From: Bacillus sp. 123MFChir2
GTDB taxonomy: Bacteria; Bacillota; Bacilli; Bacillales; Bacillaceae_G
Direction of reading: 5' to 3'
Length of the DNA stretch: 64,000 bases
NCBI RefSeq assembly: GCF_000383235.1
Contig: NZ_KB910924.1
Span: forward strand, 62,001-126,000
The notes below the pieces were generated by a model. It was not told where the DNA came from. It searched no databases and was given only the letters and a program-made list of their open reading frames with translations. Position numbers and translations under genes: made by a program. Position 1 is the first letter of the stretch; each line of letters starts with the position of its first letter. Positions 1 to 10,499 of this stretch are shown here, one piece after another.

Positions 1-3000
1 ACTGTAAATCTTTTATATATGTTTTTAGTTTCCGTTGAGACGTAGTTTGAAATTCTGTTGCCACTACACCATTATGACTTGATCCATTGCCGGATTTAAT
101 TTGTAATTTTCCATTCCAATGGTCGCTACAATCAAGCATTGTTTTATATAGAGTTAAATGTGATGCGTTAGACTCGGTAACCCATTCATTCTGATAGCGA
201 CCATTAACATTATAAAAATGAATTGCATCTGATGTTATATCTGCAACTTCACCTCTTTCGGGGTTATCAAGTTGTAATGACGGTCTCCACCATCTAGCCT
301 CATCATAAGATTTTGCGGTGATAGACTTATTTTGACCTTTATCATTTATAATAAGTGATCCAGCTCCATATGTTGCGCTATCATTACCATTGTTAAGATT
401 CAATCCCCATGCTGCAATACTGAGAGAATTTGCTTCAGTTCCGTTTTCTTTATAACCTTTACTATAAAAACTTCCCTTTTCTAAACCTGTAACAACTTTC
501 TTTGACCACTGATTCCATTGAGCTGGAGTTTGAACTCCTTGTGTAAAAACTTTACCATTTGACATCTCTGAAAAGTTATTACTATCCTTCGGGTCTTTCG
601 CTCTAATCGTAATACCTTCGAGCAATTTACCAGCAATTGATTCCGCTGTAACCGCGCCAATTAGATTAATACGCTTTGCTTCAATTTGAATCTTTTCTGC
701 CGTTTGGTTAATACTTGAGATGAGATTACCGACTCTAACTGTGCTAAGAATACTTTTTTCAGTAACATCAATACGTGATTCCATCGTTTTTACATAAGCA
801 CTTGTGGCATACTTACCATCAGCTTCCACTCGTGTGTATACTTCTGTCTTTTTAGCTGAAAGGCTAATTCCTTCTTTTGTAGCGGCAATCTCACGATCGA
901 TTTGCTCTGTTTTCTTATTGTAATCAGCTGTCGCTACCTTTTCTGCAATCTGTCCTAATAATTCATCTCTACCGACAACGTCCATTGCATTCTCTGTAAA
1001 CTCAGATGGCTTCATTCCACGCTGTAACATCATTTTAGACGCCCAAAGTTTACCGTTTCTTACTACATAGAACCTAGCATCAACAAGCGCTGTACCCGCT
1101 GGTGCTTTTGCTGTTCCTGATGCGAATTTCCAAACGTTATTTTCTAGAGGAATATCAAAACCAGGACTAGAGATTCTAGCTCCAGAAGCATTATAAAATT
1201 CTATTTCTATCCTTACACCCTTGTCTATTTTGCTTTTATCATCAGTCATAAACCAACCAGATATGACAAAATCTTCACCGGCTACAGCTTTAACTTTTCC
1301 ACTAATGCCACCATGCCAATTATCAGCAGTTAACCCAATTTGGTCTGTTTTAATGCTGTAAGAACCGTTATACATAACATTTGTGTCACGTACAACATTA
1401 GGATGTAAGGACCAATGCTTTGAATCTGTTTTTAATAATGAATTTCTAATTAAGTTATCCATTCCTATACTGCTAACATAGTTACCCACTTCTGTGATTG
1501 TTACCTTTGCTTTTATCGCTTCTGCTTGTGCTTCCAGTGTAGATTTCGCTTCTTTTATTTGCTTTCCTTGCGCTGTTTGTGTTTCCTGGATACTGCTAAC
1601 ACTTTGTTTAATACCTTCTGCATTTTTCTCTACAGTAGTAACACGTTGCTCAAACTTATTTTGATTACTTTCAACCTTTGTTATGTTTTCTTTTATGCCC
1701 TCCACACTCTTTACGATCTCGGTTGTTTTCTTGGTGAACTCTTCATTAGACATTTGATCCTCTGACGGAGTACGATACCCTGTCGCTATATTGCCTTCTT
1801 CTAATTGCATGTTTCTTATTTTAATGTTTGTGTTTTTCGAAGGGATCCACCCTCCACCTACACCAAGAACCGAATTGTCATAAAAATCTTGAGTGATATT
1901 ATCTGGCATTGTAAAGGTAACTGAAGCTTTAGTCCACTTACCAGGAATAGTGTTAGGCGTACGCATTATACGTTTAGCTGTAACGTCATTGTCATTTGAT
2001 CCTGTACTAGTTTTAACTCCTGTGTTATTGATATCAACCGCTAACGGAACGACTTCATCAGCATATACTTCGTAACTGATTGTATATGTCCTTCCAGCGT
2101 ACAAAATAGCGTTCTTAGCATTGTACATGATGCCTTTCCATAAACTTTTATTTCCCGTCGGAATTGTCACATTCCACCATTGATTATTATCATCGTATGA
2201 TACACTTGTTCCACCAGCTGCACTGAAAGCTTTTTGTTTATAAAAGTTCTGACCACCAATTTTAATATCATCAAATTTCTTCTCGACACTTGTTAATTTT
2301 TCACTTACTTGACCTGCCTGCTCTTTAATTTCAGTTGTTGCCTTTTTTAGTGAATTTGTATCAGACTGCACATCAGAAATCAGTTTTTTCGTACCTTCCA
2401 CAGTTTGTTCAACTGTGTTTATTTTGTTGCTGATGGTTTCATTTTTTTTATTTAATGATTCAATAGATTGCTTGAATCCATCAGATGTTTGTTCCATTTG
2501 GGTAATTTTTTTACTAATGTCACCTTGTTCATTTTGAACATTTTTTATAGTTCGATTAACACCATCAACAGTTTCTTTTACTTCATTATATTTTCCATTA
2601 GCTTCTTTTTGAACGGTTGCTACTTTTTCATTAAGCTCTGTTCTCGTTGTTTCTACCTGTTTATTTACTTGTTCTAATGCTTCTTTTTTAACTGCATCTA
2701 CATCTGGAACGATTACATCCCATGTTTTACCGTTCCATTTTTTCAGAATGCCTGGTCTACCTTTTGAAGTATCTAGCCAAAGCGTTTTACCAGGTTCAAG
2801 ATTAGTAGTTGGTTCCGCATTACTTTCAATGATTGTAGTTTGGAAGTTCTTTTGATTTTCTTTCACTAATTCAGCAAGTTTCTTCGCTGCTTCGCTTTCT
2901 TTCTTGGCTTCTTCGACCTTTTTGTCTGTCATTTCGTTAATACGGTCTGTATAGTTATTGGATTCCTCTAATAGCTTTTTATCCAATTCTTTTACAACGG

Positions 3001-4030
3001 AAAGAATATCCGCGGCCCATTTCTTTTGTTCTTCCGTACGATCCACAAGTTCTTCTCGTTTATTACTAAACTCATAGACGTTTGGTGTCTGTTCAAATGG
3101 ATAACGAGTCCGTTTTACTACACGTACATCAAAATCCATGTTGTACTTGTGATGTTGTAGAATTGCTTTATCTCCGACTTTTGGTTCATTTGAATCATCG
3201 AAGCTTGCTTCTTTATGGTCCACAGTGATAAAAACTACAGGAATGTCATTTACAGCCTCTTCACAACGTTTCCTTGCTGTTTCTACACTTTTGATTTTGT
3301 CATCCTCAATGTTTTCAGCTTGTCTGTAACGAATGAGTTCTGGCATCTTGTATTTAAGAGGTGATTCATAATAATACGTAAATTGTGGGCCATCTCCCTC
3401 TTCTTTAGATGGTTTATGACCTAACAGTAAAACAGAGAAGGAACAATTACTGTCATCAGTTGTTTTCTTAATGGCATTCACGTTATAACCAAACTTATAT
3501 AACTTGTCCGTTGTTTTACCAATTCTATCAGCGAAAATAACAGTCATATTATCGAATATACATTCAATATCGAATCGATCTAATAGCTTTCGAATCATTT
3601 TCATTCGACTTTCGCCACCGAAGTTTTCAAACTGTAGTTGATTATGCTTCGAACAACGATTGATATATTTGAAGTTACTTCCCTTAAATGTGTGGGCAAG
3701 TCCTTCTTCTATTGAAAGGGAACCAGTGACCTTATTTTCTTGTGTTTGTAAAGATAACTCGGCACCAACTTGTATTGCATCACAATCCTTGAACCCTAAT
3801 TCATCAAGATGATTCACTAGAATAATGTAGTATTGACCTTCAAAGATAAGTAGATTCCTATCTTCCACATATCCATATACTTTTTTATTCATTTTTGTGT
3901 CTGGAACTTCAAAGCGAATAGAGGACGGTTCATTCTTGCCCTCTATTACCTCAAAAAGTTTCATGTCAACCAGATGAAATTGATCTCCAGTACTCAGTTG
4001 TTCAATTTTAGGTCTTTCAACACGTTTCAT
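1..4030 (-). CDS. Phage tail-associated endopeptidase/minor structural protein (Tal), 3' end outside window
   Basis: An open frame of about 1,343 codons starts at the ATG at 4028-4030 and runs off the left window edge, so the C terminus is missing. The first about 330 residues resemble the siphovirus prophage tail endopeptidase domain that follows Dit at the tail tip. Residues about 340-600 are long charged, heptad-like segments (coiled coil). Then come beta-rich modules resembling carbohydrate-binding or jelly-roll domains, including one starting GGQNFYKQKAF. It would form the tail-tip hub and fibre and take part in host-wall contact. It starts 2 bp beyond the stop of the preceding gene, so the two are probably translationally coupled. 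The endopeptidase call is by family likeness; receptor specificity is unknown. Confidence 0.85.
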   Translation of the reverse strand, partial: MKRVERPKIEQLSTGDQFHLVDMKLFEVIEGKNEPSSIRFEVPDTKMNKKVYGYVEDRNLLIFEGQYYIILVNHLDELGFKDCDAIQVGAELSLQTQENKVTGSLSIEEGLAHTFKGSNFKYINRCSKHNQLQFENFGGESRMKMIRKLLDRFDIECIFDNMTVIFADRIGKTTDKLYKFGYNVNAIKKTTDDSNCSFSVLLLGHKPSKEEGDGPQFTYYYESPLKYKMPELIRYRQAENIEDDKIKSVETARKRCEEAVNDIPVVFITVDHKEASFDDSNEPKVGDKAILQHHKYNMDFDVRVVKRTRYPFEQTPNVYEFSNKREELVDRTEEQKKWAADILSVVKELDKKLLEESNNYTDRINEMTDKKVEEAKKESEAAKKLAELVKENQKNFQTTIIESNAEPTTNLEPGKTLWLDTSKGRPGILKKWNGKTWDVIVPDVDAVKKEALEQVNKQVETTRTELNEKVATVQKEANGKYNEVKETVDGVNRTIKNVQNEQGDISKKITQMEQTSDGFKQSIESLNKKNETISNKINTVEQTVEGTKKLISDVQSDTNSLKKATTEIKEQAGQVSEKLTSVEKKFDDIKIGGQNFYKQKAFSAAGGTSVSYDDNNQWWNVTIPTGNKSLWKGIMYNAKNAILYAGRTYTISYEVYADEVVPLAVDINNTGVKTSTGSNDNDVTAKRIMRTPNTIPGKWTKASVTFTMPDNITQDFYDNSVLGVGGGWIPSKNTNIKIRNMQLEEGNIATGYRTPSEDQMSNEEFTKKTTEIVKSVEGIKENITKVESNQNKFEQRVTTVEKNAEGIKQSVSSIQETQTAQGKQIKEAKSTLEAQAEAIKAKVTITEVGNYVSSIGMDNLIRNSLLKTDSKHWSLHPNVVRDTNVMYNGSYSIKTDQIGLTADNWHGGISGKVKAVAGEDFVISGWFMTDDKSKIDKGVRIEIEFYNASGARISSPGFDIPLENNVWKFASGTAKAPAGTALVDARFYVVRNGKLWASKMMLQRGMKPSEFTENAMDVVGRDELLGQIAEKVATADYNKKTEQIDREIAATKEGISLSAKKTEVYTRVEADGKYATSAYVKTMESRIDVTEKSILSTVRVGNLISSINQTAEKIQIEAKRINLIGAVTAESIAGKLLEGITIRAKDPKDSNNFSEMSNGKVFTQGVQTPAQWNQWSKKVVTGLEKGSFYSKGYKENGTEANSLSIAAWGLNLNNGNDSATYGAGSLIINDKGQNKSITAKSYDEARWWRPSLQLDNPERGEVADITSDAIHFYNVNGRYQNEWVTESNASHLTLYKTMLDCSDHWNGKLQIKSGNGSSHNGVVATEFQTTSQRKLKTYIKDLQ

Positions 4031-4031
4031 A

Positions 4032-5999
4032 CTACCAACCTACTTCTAAATAATCGATTTTGTTATTGAAATCATTTTTGTTATATGTGAATCCGCCGCC
4101 TTTTACAATTACATTCGTTACAATACTATCTTGAATACCAACAAGCATTACTGTTCTCGCTTGACAGTTTGCTAATATTGCTCTAAATGTCTTTTTACCG
4201 CCCTCACCAATGTGAATGTCAGCGCGCGGCCAGCCGCGTTGATTGTTGTATTTTGCGACACCACCTATACAGCTCCAGTCCAATGTGAAATAACACCAAA
4301 TCCCATCTTCTTGACAATAAGTAACGTCTGGATTTGTAATCCTTACTCCGTATCCATAATCAGTTACAATTCCAGCATTCATAGTCTTAATAACAGGGTT
4401 TAAAATCCTCACATTTTGATATTGAGGAGCAGTGTCACCTTCTTTACTCTTGAACCAAACTCCTCGTGAGGTTTCTTTATTTTTACCATTTCTAATATTT
4501 ATACCTTCAAGCGTAAAATCTTCACAGGTGTCGTTTAGAATTTGGAATATCAAACCATGTCCAACGTCATTTCCTATTACTTTTTCTGTCTTGAAGTAAG
4601 ACATATTATTAAACAATCCAAGTTCTTCTAGCACATTTGCGGCTTGAACATTATAAGTAATGTTTTTATGAATCACTTTATCAACGGGACCAATTTCTAC
4701 TAGACCTTTTTTCACATTTTTTAATTTAAGGGCAACTTTAACATTGTCACATGGCGTTAAATCGTAAGGCTTTGTATTTTGGTTTGTGAGCGTGTTTTTA
4801 TCATTGGATATATAAATACCTACCGTTGCACCTATCGACGTCGTAGCAGTGCAATCTATAGCTTCAATATCTATTTCTGAGTCTTTCACAGCATTTAAAG
4901 CAACGTATGCCTGTGACTCCCCGCCATTGATAACTTTTGTATCAATCACAACATCCTGACAATGTGATAACACAAATGCTTTTGCATCTTTTAGTTTTTT
5001 AAGATCAAATAATCCACCTTTAAAAGTGATACTCCTTGTCTTATCATATCCGCCAATGTTGACTGTATCTTTGTTAGTAAAGAATGTTGTACTTCCTGCC
5101 TTTAAAACGAAAACCGCATTCGGATCAGCACGAACGGTTATGTTACTCGGAATTTCTAAATCGCCAATTGTATATGTCCCCGCTGGAATATCTAATGTTT
5201 TTCCTGCCGATTCATTTAATGACTTTTGGAATGCCGTGTTATCGTTTCCGTAAGAAATTGCACTGTTATACGGAATCATTGATTTGATTGCCGCATCTAA
5301 CGAAGGATGAACGCCTTTTACATTTAACACTTCTTGTTTAATGTCATCATAAGCACCAAATAAAGCTAACTGCTTCCAATCTGTCCAAGTATTGTTAGCT
5401 TTTTTGCGGACATACAAACTATTCTCCGCTGTGCTATTCAAGCTATACGCGACCTGCATACAAGCATAATTACTTTCATTATGCGAATAAACTTGAATGT
5501 ACCAATAAAAACCTAATTTCTTAGGAGAATTTTCAAGATTACGACCTCTATAAAATCCAGTTTTAATTACTTGATTAAGATCAGTCTCTTCTTTAAGCGC
5601 AATGGTGTCTCCATTGTCATCGGTTAATTTAATACGTTGAAAACTATCTGTATTATCAAGCTTTGTTTTTATTTTTTGATTCAAATCATATAATGTCTTT
5701 TCTCCTAGCCTTGCCGCGACTACCTCATCAAAATTTGACGGCTTTGCTGCTAGAAAATCCGAGATCATTTTTTTGACTACATTTAAAGCATTGGCGTCTC
5801 CACTTGCTATTAAAGACTGTAATTTGGCAACATCAAGAGCTTCCTTTTCTGCTAAATTTAAAAGAGCTTGTTGAACCCTAACAATAAAATTGTTGTTGTT
5901 CACAAGCTCCGAATAGATGTTGTCTACTTCTAAGTTCAATTCTTTGCGTTCATCAGCAGACATAAGGGTATTTATATAATATTGTCTTGATAAACTCAT
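4032..5999 (-). CDS. Phage tail spike/fibre-like protein with pyocin-knob and right-handed beta-helix regions
   Basis: The protein has 655 aa. The N terminus (about 1-130) is helical and likely an attachment segment. Residues about 145-215 resemble a pyocin-knob module (TGFYRGRNLENSP, then a Trp-rich end at NNTWTDWKQL). From about 235 a parallel beta-helix of the pectate-lyase type follows, with repeated V/I-N-G-N ladders. Such proteins bind or cleave surface glycans. No catalytic residues can be assigned by eye. It lies between Dit (with one small ORF) and Tal, an unusual place, since such proteins usually follow Tal. The start ATG has a good ribosome site just upstream (GAAAGGAGAG). Confidence 0.75.
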   Translation of the reverse strand: MSLSRQYYINTLMSADERKELNLEVDNIYSELVNNNNFIVRVQQALLNLAEKEALDVAKLQSLIASGDANALNVVKKMISDFLAAKPSNFDEVVAARLGEKTLYDLNQKIKTKLDNTDSFQRIKLTDDNGDTIALKEETDLNQVIKTGFYRGRNLENSPKKLGFYWYIQVYSHNESNYACMQVAYSLNSTAENSLYVRKKANNTWTDWKQLALFGAYDDIKQEVLNVKGVHPSLDAAIKSMIPYNSAISYGNDNTAFQKSLNESAGKTLDIPAGTYTIGDLEIPSNITVRADPNAVFVLKAGSTTFFTNKDTVNIGGYDKTRSITFKGGLFDLKKLKDAKAFVLSHCQDVVIDTKVINGGESQAYVALNAVKDSEIDIEAIDCTATTSIGATVGIYISNDKNTLTNQNTKPYDLTPCDNVKVALKLKNVKKGLVEIGPVDKVIHKNITYNVQAANVLEELGLFNNMSYFKTEKVIGNDVGHGLIFQILNDTCEDFTLEGINIRNGKNKETSRGVWFKSKEGDTAPQYQNVRILNPVIKTMNAGIVTDYGYGVRITNPDVTYCQEDGIWCYFTLDWSCIGGVAKYNNQRGWPRADIHIGEGGKKTFRAILANCQARTVMLVGIQDSIVTNVIVKGGGFTYNKNDFNNKIDYLEVGW

Positions 6000-6062
6000 A
6001 GCATTCTCTCCTTTCTATAAAAGCTAAGTATTCATTAATCCCAATTGAACGGGAGAATTCTA

Positions 6063-6230
6063 TTATTCAAAGAAAATATCATTATTTTTTTGATTATCCC
6101 AATCACTAAATTGTTCTTCTAATAATTCTAATTCTTTTTCAAACTCTTCTTTTGTTATTATTCCCTCTTTATAAAGTAATCGTGTGATTATCAATGCAGG
6201 TTGATGTTTTTCATTAATAGATTTAGACAT
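6063..6230 (-). CDS. Small phage protein, 55 aa, SHOCT-like helical motif
   Basis: This short frame has an excellent ribosome site (AAGGAGG, 8 bases before the ATG at 6228-6230). The product is charged and helical, with the segment LLYKEGIITKEEFEKELELL. That resembles short C-terminal SHOCT-type or XkdX-like small tail-region proteins. It lies between Dit and the beta-helix protein and is probably cotranscribed. The function is unknown. Confidence 0.65.
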   Translation of the reverse strand: MSKSINEKHQPALIITRLLYKEGIITKEEFEKELELLEEQFSDWDNQKNNDIFFE

Positions 6231-6247
6231 TTTGTGTTCCTCCTTAA

Positions 6248-7084
6248 TTACAAGTAGTAAAATCTTGTATTCACTTCACACCAATGGAATGTGGAGGATT
6301 CGATTTTAATTTGGTTTATACCAGATGCAAGATGTATTTCACCTGCATCTGCATGCCGTACTAAATTGCGACCATATTCATCTTCTATATGAAGACCCTT
6401 AATAACAATGATTCCCTGTGAAACGGCAGAAGGATTGTAAATAGTCAACGAATCATTAGTAGTAAAGTTAGTAATCTTTAAATAACGTGGATCACATTTA
6501 ATACGCCATGTTATGTCATGTTGCGACGGATTAATTTCCATCGTTCCGACGTTTTTAAAATGGAACATTTTTTCTTTGAATGTGTAATCATATTTATGGT
6601 CCCACTCCAAATTCATACCCCAAGCAAATTTATTAGTATCCCACCCTTTAACGTCTAAAGAGGTAAATATACTTTCACCAAATCCGTCAGGCATTGAAAA
6701 TTCAATGATAATCTCAAATAATAAAGAACCAGGCGGACGGTTAATATTGATATTTTGATACTCAACCCGTCTCCGTATGCCTGGTTCTCGTGAATATATA
6801 ATATAGAAATCATCTAATCTTCCAAATAGGGCGTACAACTCGTTTCTTTTTTCATAAACACCCTCTATGTCCATCGTGTTTACAAGGACCCTGAGCTGAC
6901 AACCTCGTTCTGTATAGCTTTTATTGTAATATTGAACACCGAATTGCCCTTTCATTTTCATCTTATCTGACTCTATTTTAGGTGGATCTACTGTTAACTC
7001 TAACGTTTCAACATTGTGGTCTTTCTTAAGGGAACAAGTTTGTCCATTTTTAAATAAAAGAATTGTATCTGGCATACTTATCAT
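6248..7084 (-). CDS. Distal tail protein (Dit family)
   Basis: The protein has 278 aa. Its position directly after the tape-measure gene and its sequence (NRPPGSLLFEIIIEFSMPDG, C-terminal galectin-like beta sandwich) fit the siphovirus Dit/phage tail component family. Dit forms the hexameric hub joining the tail tube to Tal. The gene overlaps the tape-measure stop by 4 bp. Two starts are possible: the ATG at 7084 lies only 2 nt after GGAGG, while the ATG at 7075 (MPDTILL) lies 11 nt after it. Confidence 0.8.
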   Translation of the reverse strand: MISMPDTILLFKNGQTCSLKKDHNVETLELTVDPPKIESDKMKMKGQFGVQYYNKSYTERGCQLRVLVNTMDIEGVYEKRNELYALFGRLDDFYIIYSREPGIRRRVEYQNININRPPGSLLFEIIIEFSMPDGFGESIFTSLDVKGWDTNKFAWGMNLEWDHKYDYTFKEKMFHFKNVGTMEINPSQHDITWRIKCDPRYLKITNFTTNDSLTIYNPSAVSQGIIVIKGLHIEDEYGRNLVRHADAGEIHLASGINQIKIESSTFHWCEVNTRFYYL

Positions 7085-10000
7085 ATCCTCCCTTTCAGAA
7101 AGTCAATTTTTTCTATTCTTAAATCTTCTTTTCGTACAGAGCGCTGTACAGTACGGCCATCCACAATTACGGGTTGATCTACAGTTAGCCGTACAACTAC
7201 ATCTTTGGGAGTTGAATCCATACCAGACATTCCTTCATATGAAACATTCGTTACACGCATTGCGTTTTCGCTCAGTGACTTTATATTACCAGCCATCGTA
7301 CGATTCATATTCGCAACTAATTCTTTAATTGTACCCGTGATACCAAGTGATTTCTCTCTTGATGATAATGGTGTTACAGATACCTTATTTCCCTTTTTAG
7401 TAAACAACTCTGGCCCAGCTTCACCAGCTATGAATTGACCATCACTAAGAACATGTCCACCTTTAGCGAGCATTGGCACATGTGGAATTTTCGGTGCATC
7501 AACACCAGGTATTTTGTTTAGTGCATCGGCCGGCGTATTAAATCCATCTATAAATTTATTAATCATTTTAATGATAAAATTTATTGTTGCTTTAATACCA
7601 GACTTAATGCCGTCCCATGCATCTAAAATACCTGACTTCATTCCATCAAATGCACTAGTAACTGCATCAGTAACCCGTCGGACAGGACCCATAATTGTTT
7701 CTTTTAGGCCTTCCCAAATGGATGATGCTGTCGATTTAATTCCGTTCCAAACACTTGATAACACAGAACTAATCCCATTCCATATGCTACTACTTGTACT
7801 ACTGATCCAGTTCCACACAGATTCAATTGCACTTCTTATAGCATTAAATATTGTTGTGGCAACTGAAACAATACCATTCCATAATCCAGTTAAGAAACTA
7901 ACGATTGCATTCCACACTGTACTTGTTGTTGAACTGATCGTGTTCCATGCGGATATGATGAAATTCTTTATAGATTCAAAGATTGGTGTAACAAAACTAA
8001 CGAGTCCGTTCCAAACTGATGATAAGAAATCTGTTATTGCTTGCCATACAGAACTCGTTGTTGAACTGATTGTATTCCAAGTATCAACAATAAATTGTTT
8101 TACACTTTCAAATATTGGAGTAGCAAAATACAAAATAGCTGTCCAAATTGCTTGTAAGTATTGTGCGATGAACCCCCAAATCGCTTGTATAACTGTTGAA
8201 ATTCCGTTCCAAATCATTGAAAAGAAATCCGCTATACCTTGAAGAATAGGTGTTAAGAATGCGACAATACCATTCCATATGCTCATAAAAAATTCTGATA
8301 CGGTTGTCCATGATTGGACAAAGAAATCACGAATACCATTCACAGTAGTTGTAAATAGCTCTACTATACCGGCCCAAAGCTCAGCAAAGAAATCCTTGAT
8401 TCCATCCCAAACACTTGTCGTCACTTCAACAACTTTTTCCCAAATATCTGAAGTTGTATCCACAATCCCATTCCACAAGTTAGAAAGAAATTCAATAATT
8501 GAATTCCATATATCAATTGTTTTCTGCTTAATAGAATCCCAGTTTTTAACGATAGCAACAATTAAGGCAACTATCCCAGCAATAATAATCGGTACAATCC
8601 CCCACATTACACCTGTAGCAACACCAAATGCACCAGCAAGCACACCAACTATACTAGACAACGTTATGAATATAGGTGCTAATGCTAATATTGCACCAGA
8701 TATAATACCGATTACGGTTGCTATAGCTGCTAATGTTGCTGCTAATTTAGGGTTTTCCGAAATCCATCCGGCTAATTTACCAATTACATTTGCAACAACC
8801 TCTAACACTGGTTCTAGTGCAATTTTTAAATCCCCCATGGCTTTCTGAAATTTAACGGCTGGTGAAGCATCTAATTTTTTTACTGATTCATTAAGTTGAT
8901 CTTGGTTTTTCTTAAAATCTATTGTTTTTTTTGAAGCACCTATTAAAGTGTTAGTTATGTTTTGTCCTTGATCTTCATACATAGTGGCTAGAACTTTAAC
9001 TCCAACTTGATTCTTTTTAACAGGATCTTCTATCGCATCAATTGCTTTAGCCACTTCTACCATTGCTTGCGAACCTTCGCTTCCACCTTTAGCAACAGCC
9101 GCTCCCCATTGTTCTATTTGTTCAGTTGCAATCCCAGAGCCATCAAGCGCTTCTTTTAACGCCTTATCTGCCCCTTGTGCAAATTCATTTAATTTAACCC
9201 GTCCTTCCTTTAGTCCGTCTAACAGGTTATCAATATTCCATGTACCCGTTTCAATCCCGGCTTCCATAATCGCTTGTACTTCTTCAGCTTTGAACCCAGC
9301 ACGAGTTAATTGACCACCATATTCGGCGATAATGTCTAGTTGCTCTGGCGGAAAGCCTACTTTCAATAGCGCATCAGCCATACCCATCGCGCCTTCTTGA
9401 GATATCCCTAACTCACTGGAAATCTCGTTTGTTTCCTGGATTAACTCAGTAAAATCAATACCCTCATATGTTTGAGAAATGGTTGCTGCTTGTTTCACAA
9501 GAGATGTGTTTGCTTCATCAGAAGCCGTTTTATTTAATGCCCATTGGCGACGAACACCTTCAAGTGCCTCTGCCCCATCAACTCCATATGCTTCAATACC
9601 TCTTATAGCTGTTTCTACTGATTTTTTAGATTCCTCGGGAACATTAAATGATATATCGATTTTTGTTTTTAACTTGGATGTATCTAGTGCAGTCTCAATA
9701 ACTTTATCTATTCCAGCACCAGTAATACCTGCACCTAACATATTTTCTAAACCGATATCAAGTTCTTTGAACTTCTTACCTGTTTGTTCAGCTTCTTGTG
9801 ATAACTTAGATAATTCTTTTCTTACATTCTCTACAGAATTACCATCATCAATCGTTGCAAGAATTTGTTTCATTTTTTCCAAGTCAGTTCTTGTTCCTAA
9901 TGCTTCCACACCAATTTTATTAATAGCTTCGTCAAGTTGTTTAGACGACGCTGTACCGCTTTTGATTGCGTTGACTAGTCTACCACCTAAAGCACTAGAA

Positions 10001-10443
10001 AAGTTGTCTACACTTGTCCCTGTGGCTTGGAATAGTGTTTCTAGTTGTCTTGTGGAACTAGCTATACGGCCTTCTTCAGCTTCCATCTCTCGCATAGAGT
10101 TTTGCAGGCTTTTCAGATGGTTTTCAGTCGCGATTACTTCACGGTTAAACGCCCTGTACTGTTCTGGTGATATCTTACCTTCTGCAAACTTTTGATTAAT
10201 GTGCGTTTGTGCTTCTTTTAGCTTATTTAGCTTTTCAGTTGTTACGGTCACTTGCTCAGCTAATATTTGTTGCTTCTGTGCAACCAATTCAGCGTTACCA
10301 GGATTAAACTTCAGTCCCCTCTCAACTTGTTTCAATTCTTGAGATAAAGCTACAGATTCCTTTGTAACATCTTTTAGTGCGTTACCTAATTTACTTGTAT
10401 CTGCACCAAGTTGTATCGTAATCCCTTTTATTGATTTATCCAC
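7081..10443 (-). CDS. Phage tail tape measure protein
   Basis: The protein has 1,120 aa. It has an N-terminal coiled coil (about 10-240), a TP901-type tape-measure core (about 270-560), hydrophobic segments at about 590-665, and then many Trp-containing 11-residue-like repeats (IWNGI..F, VWNAI..F) to about 900. The length sets tail length and predicts a tail of roughly 160 nm. The repeats make the DNA internally repetitive (7.7-8.5 kb), so long antisense frames there are shadows. It sits between the chaperone pair and Dit, as in other siphoviruses. Confidence 0.93.
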   Translation of the reverse strand: MDKSIKGITIQLGADTSKLGNALKDVTKESVALSQELKQVERGLKFNPGNAELVAQKQQILAEQVTVTTEKLNKLKEAQTHINQKFAEGKISPEQYRAFNREVIATENHLKSLQNSMREMEAEEGRIASSTRQLETLFQATGTSVDNFSSALGGRLVNAIKSGTASSKQLDEAINKIGVEALGTRTDLEKMKQILATIDDGNSVENVRKELSKLSQEAEQTGKKFKELDIGLENMLGAGITGAGIDKVIETALDTSKLKTKIDISFNVPEESKKSVETAIRGIEAYGVDGAEALEGVRRQWALNKTASDEANTSLVKQAATISQTYEGIDFTELIQETNEISSELGISQEGAMGMADALLKVGFPPEQLDIIAEYGGQLTRAGFKAEEVQAIMEAGIETGTWNIDNLLDGLKEGRVKLNEFAQGADKALKEALDGSGIATEQIEQWGAAVAKGGSEGSQAMVEVAKAIDAIEDPVKKNQVGVKVLATMYEDQGQNITNTLIGASKKTIDFKKNQDQLNESVKKLDASPAVKFQKAMGDLKIALEPVLEVVANVIGKLAGWISENPKLAATLAAIATVIGIISGAILALAPIFITLSSIVGVLAGAFGVATGVMWGIVPIIIAGIVALIVAIVKNWDSIKQKTIDIWNSIIEFLSNLWNGIVDTTSDIWEKVVEVTTSVWDGIKDFFAELWAGIVELFTTTVNGIRDFFVQSWTTVSEFFMSIWNGIVAFLTPILQGIADFFSMIWNGISTVIQAIWGFIAQYLQAIWTAILYFATPIFESVKQFIVDTWNTISSTTSSVWQAITDFLSSVWNGLVSFVTPIFESIKNFIISAWNTISSTTSTVWNAIVSFLTGLWNGIVSVATTIFNAIRSAIESVWNWISSTSSSIWNGISSVLSSVWNGIKSTASSIWEGLKETIMGPVRRVTDAVTSAFDGMKSGILDAWDGIKSGIKATINFIIKMINKFIDGFNTPADALNKIPGVDAPKIPHVPMLAKGGHVLSDGQFIAGEAGPELFTKKGNKVSVTPLSSREKSLGITGTIKELVANMNRTMAGNIKSLSENAMRVTNVSYEGMSGMDSTPKDVVVRLTVDQPVIVDGRTVQRSVRKEDLRIEKIDFLKGRI

Positions 10444-10499
10444 ACATTCACCACCTTTTCACAAAAATAAAAATGACCACCAATTATAGGCAGCCATTT

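Noticed and set aside
7514-8242. 242-codon plus-strand frame
   Set aside because: It is an antisense shadow of the repetitive tape measure gene, without a ribosome site.
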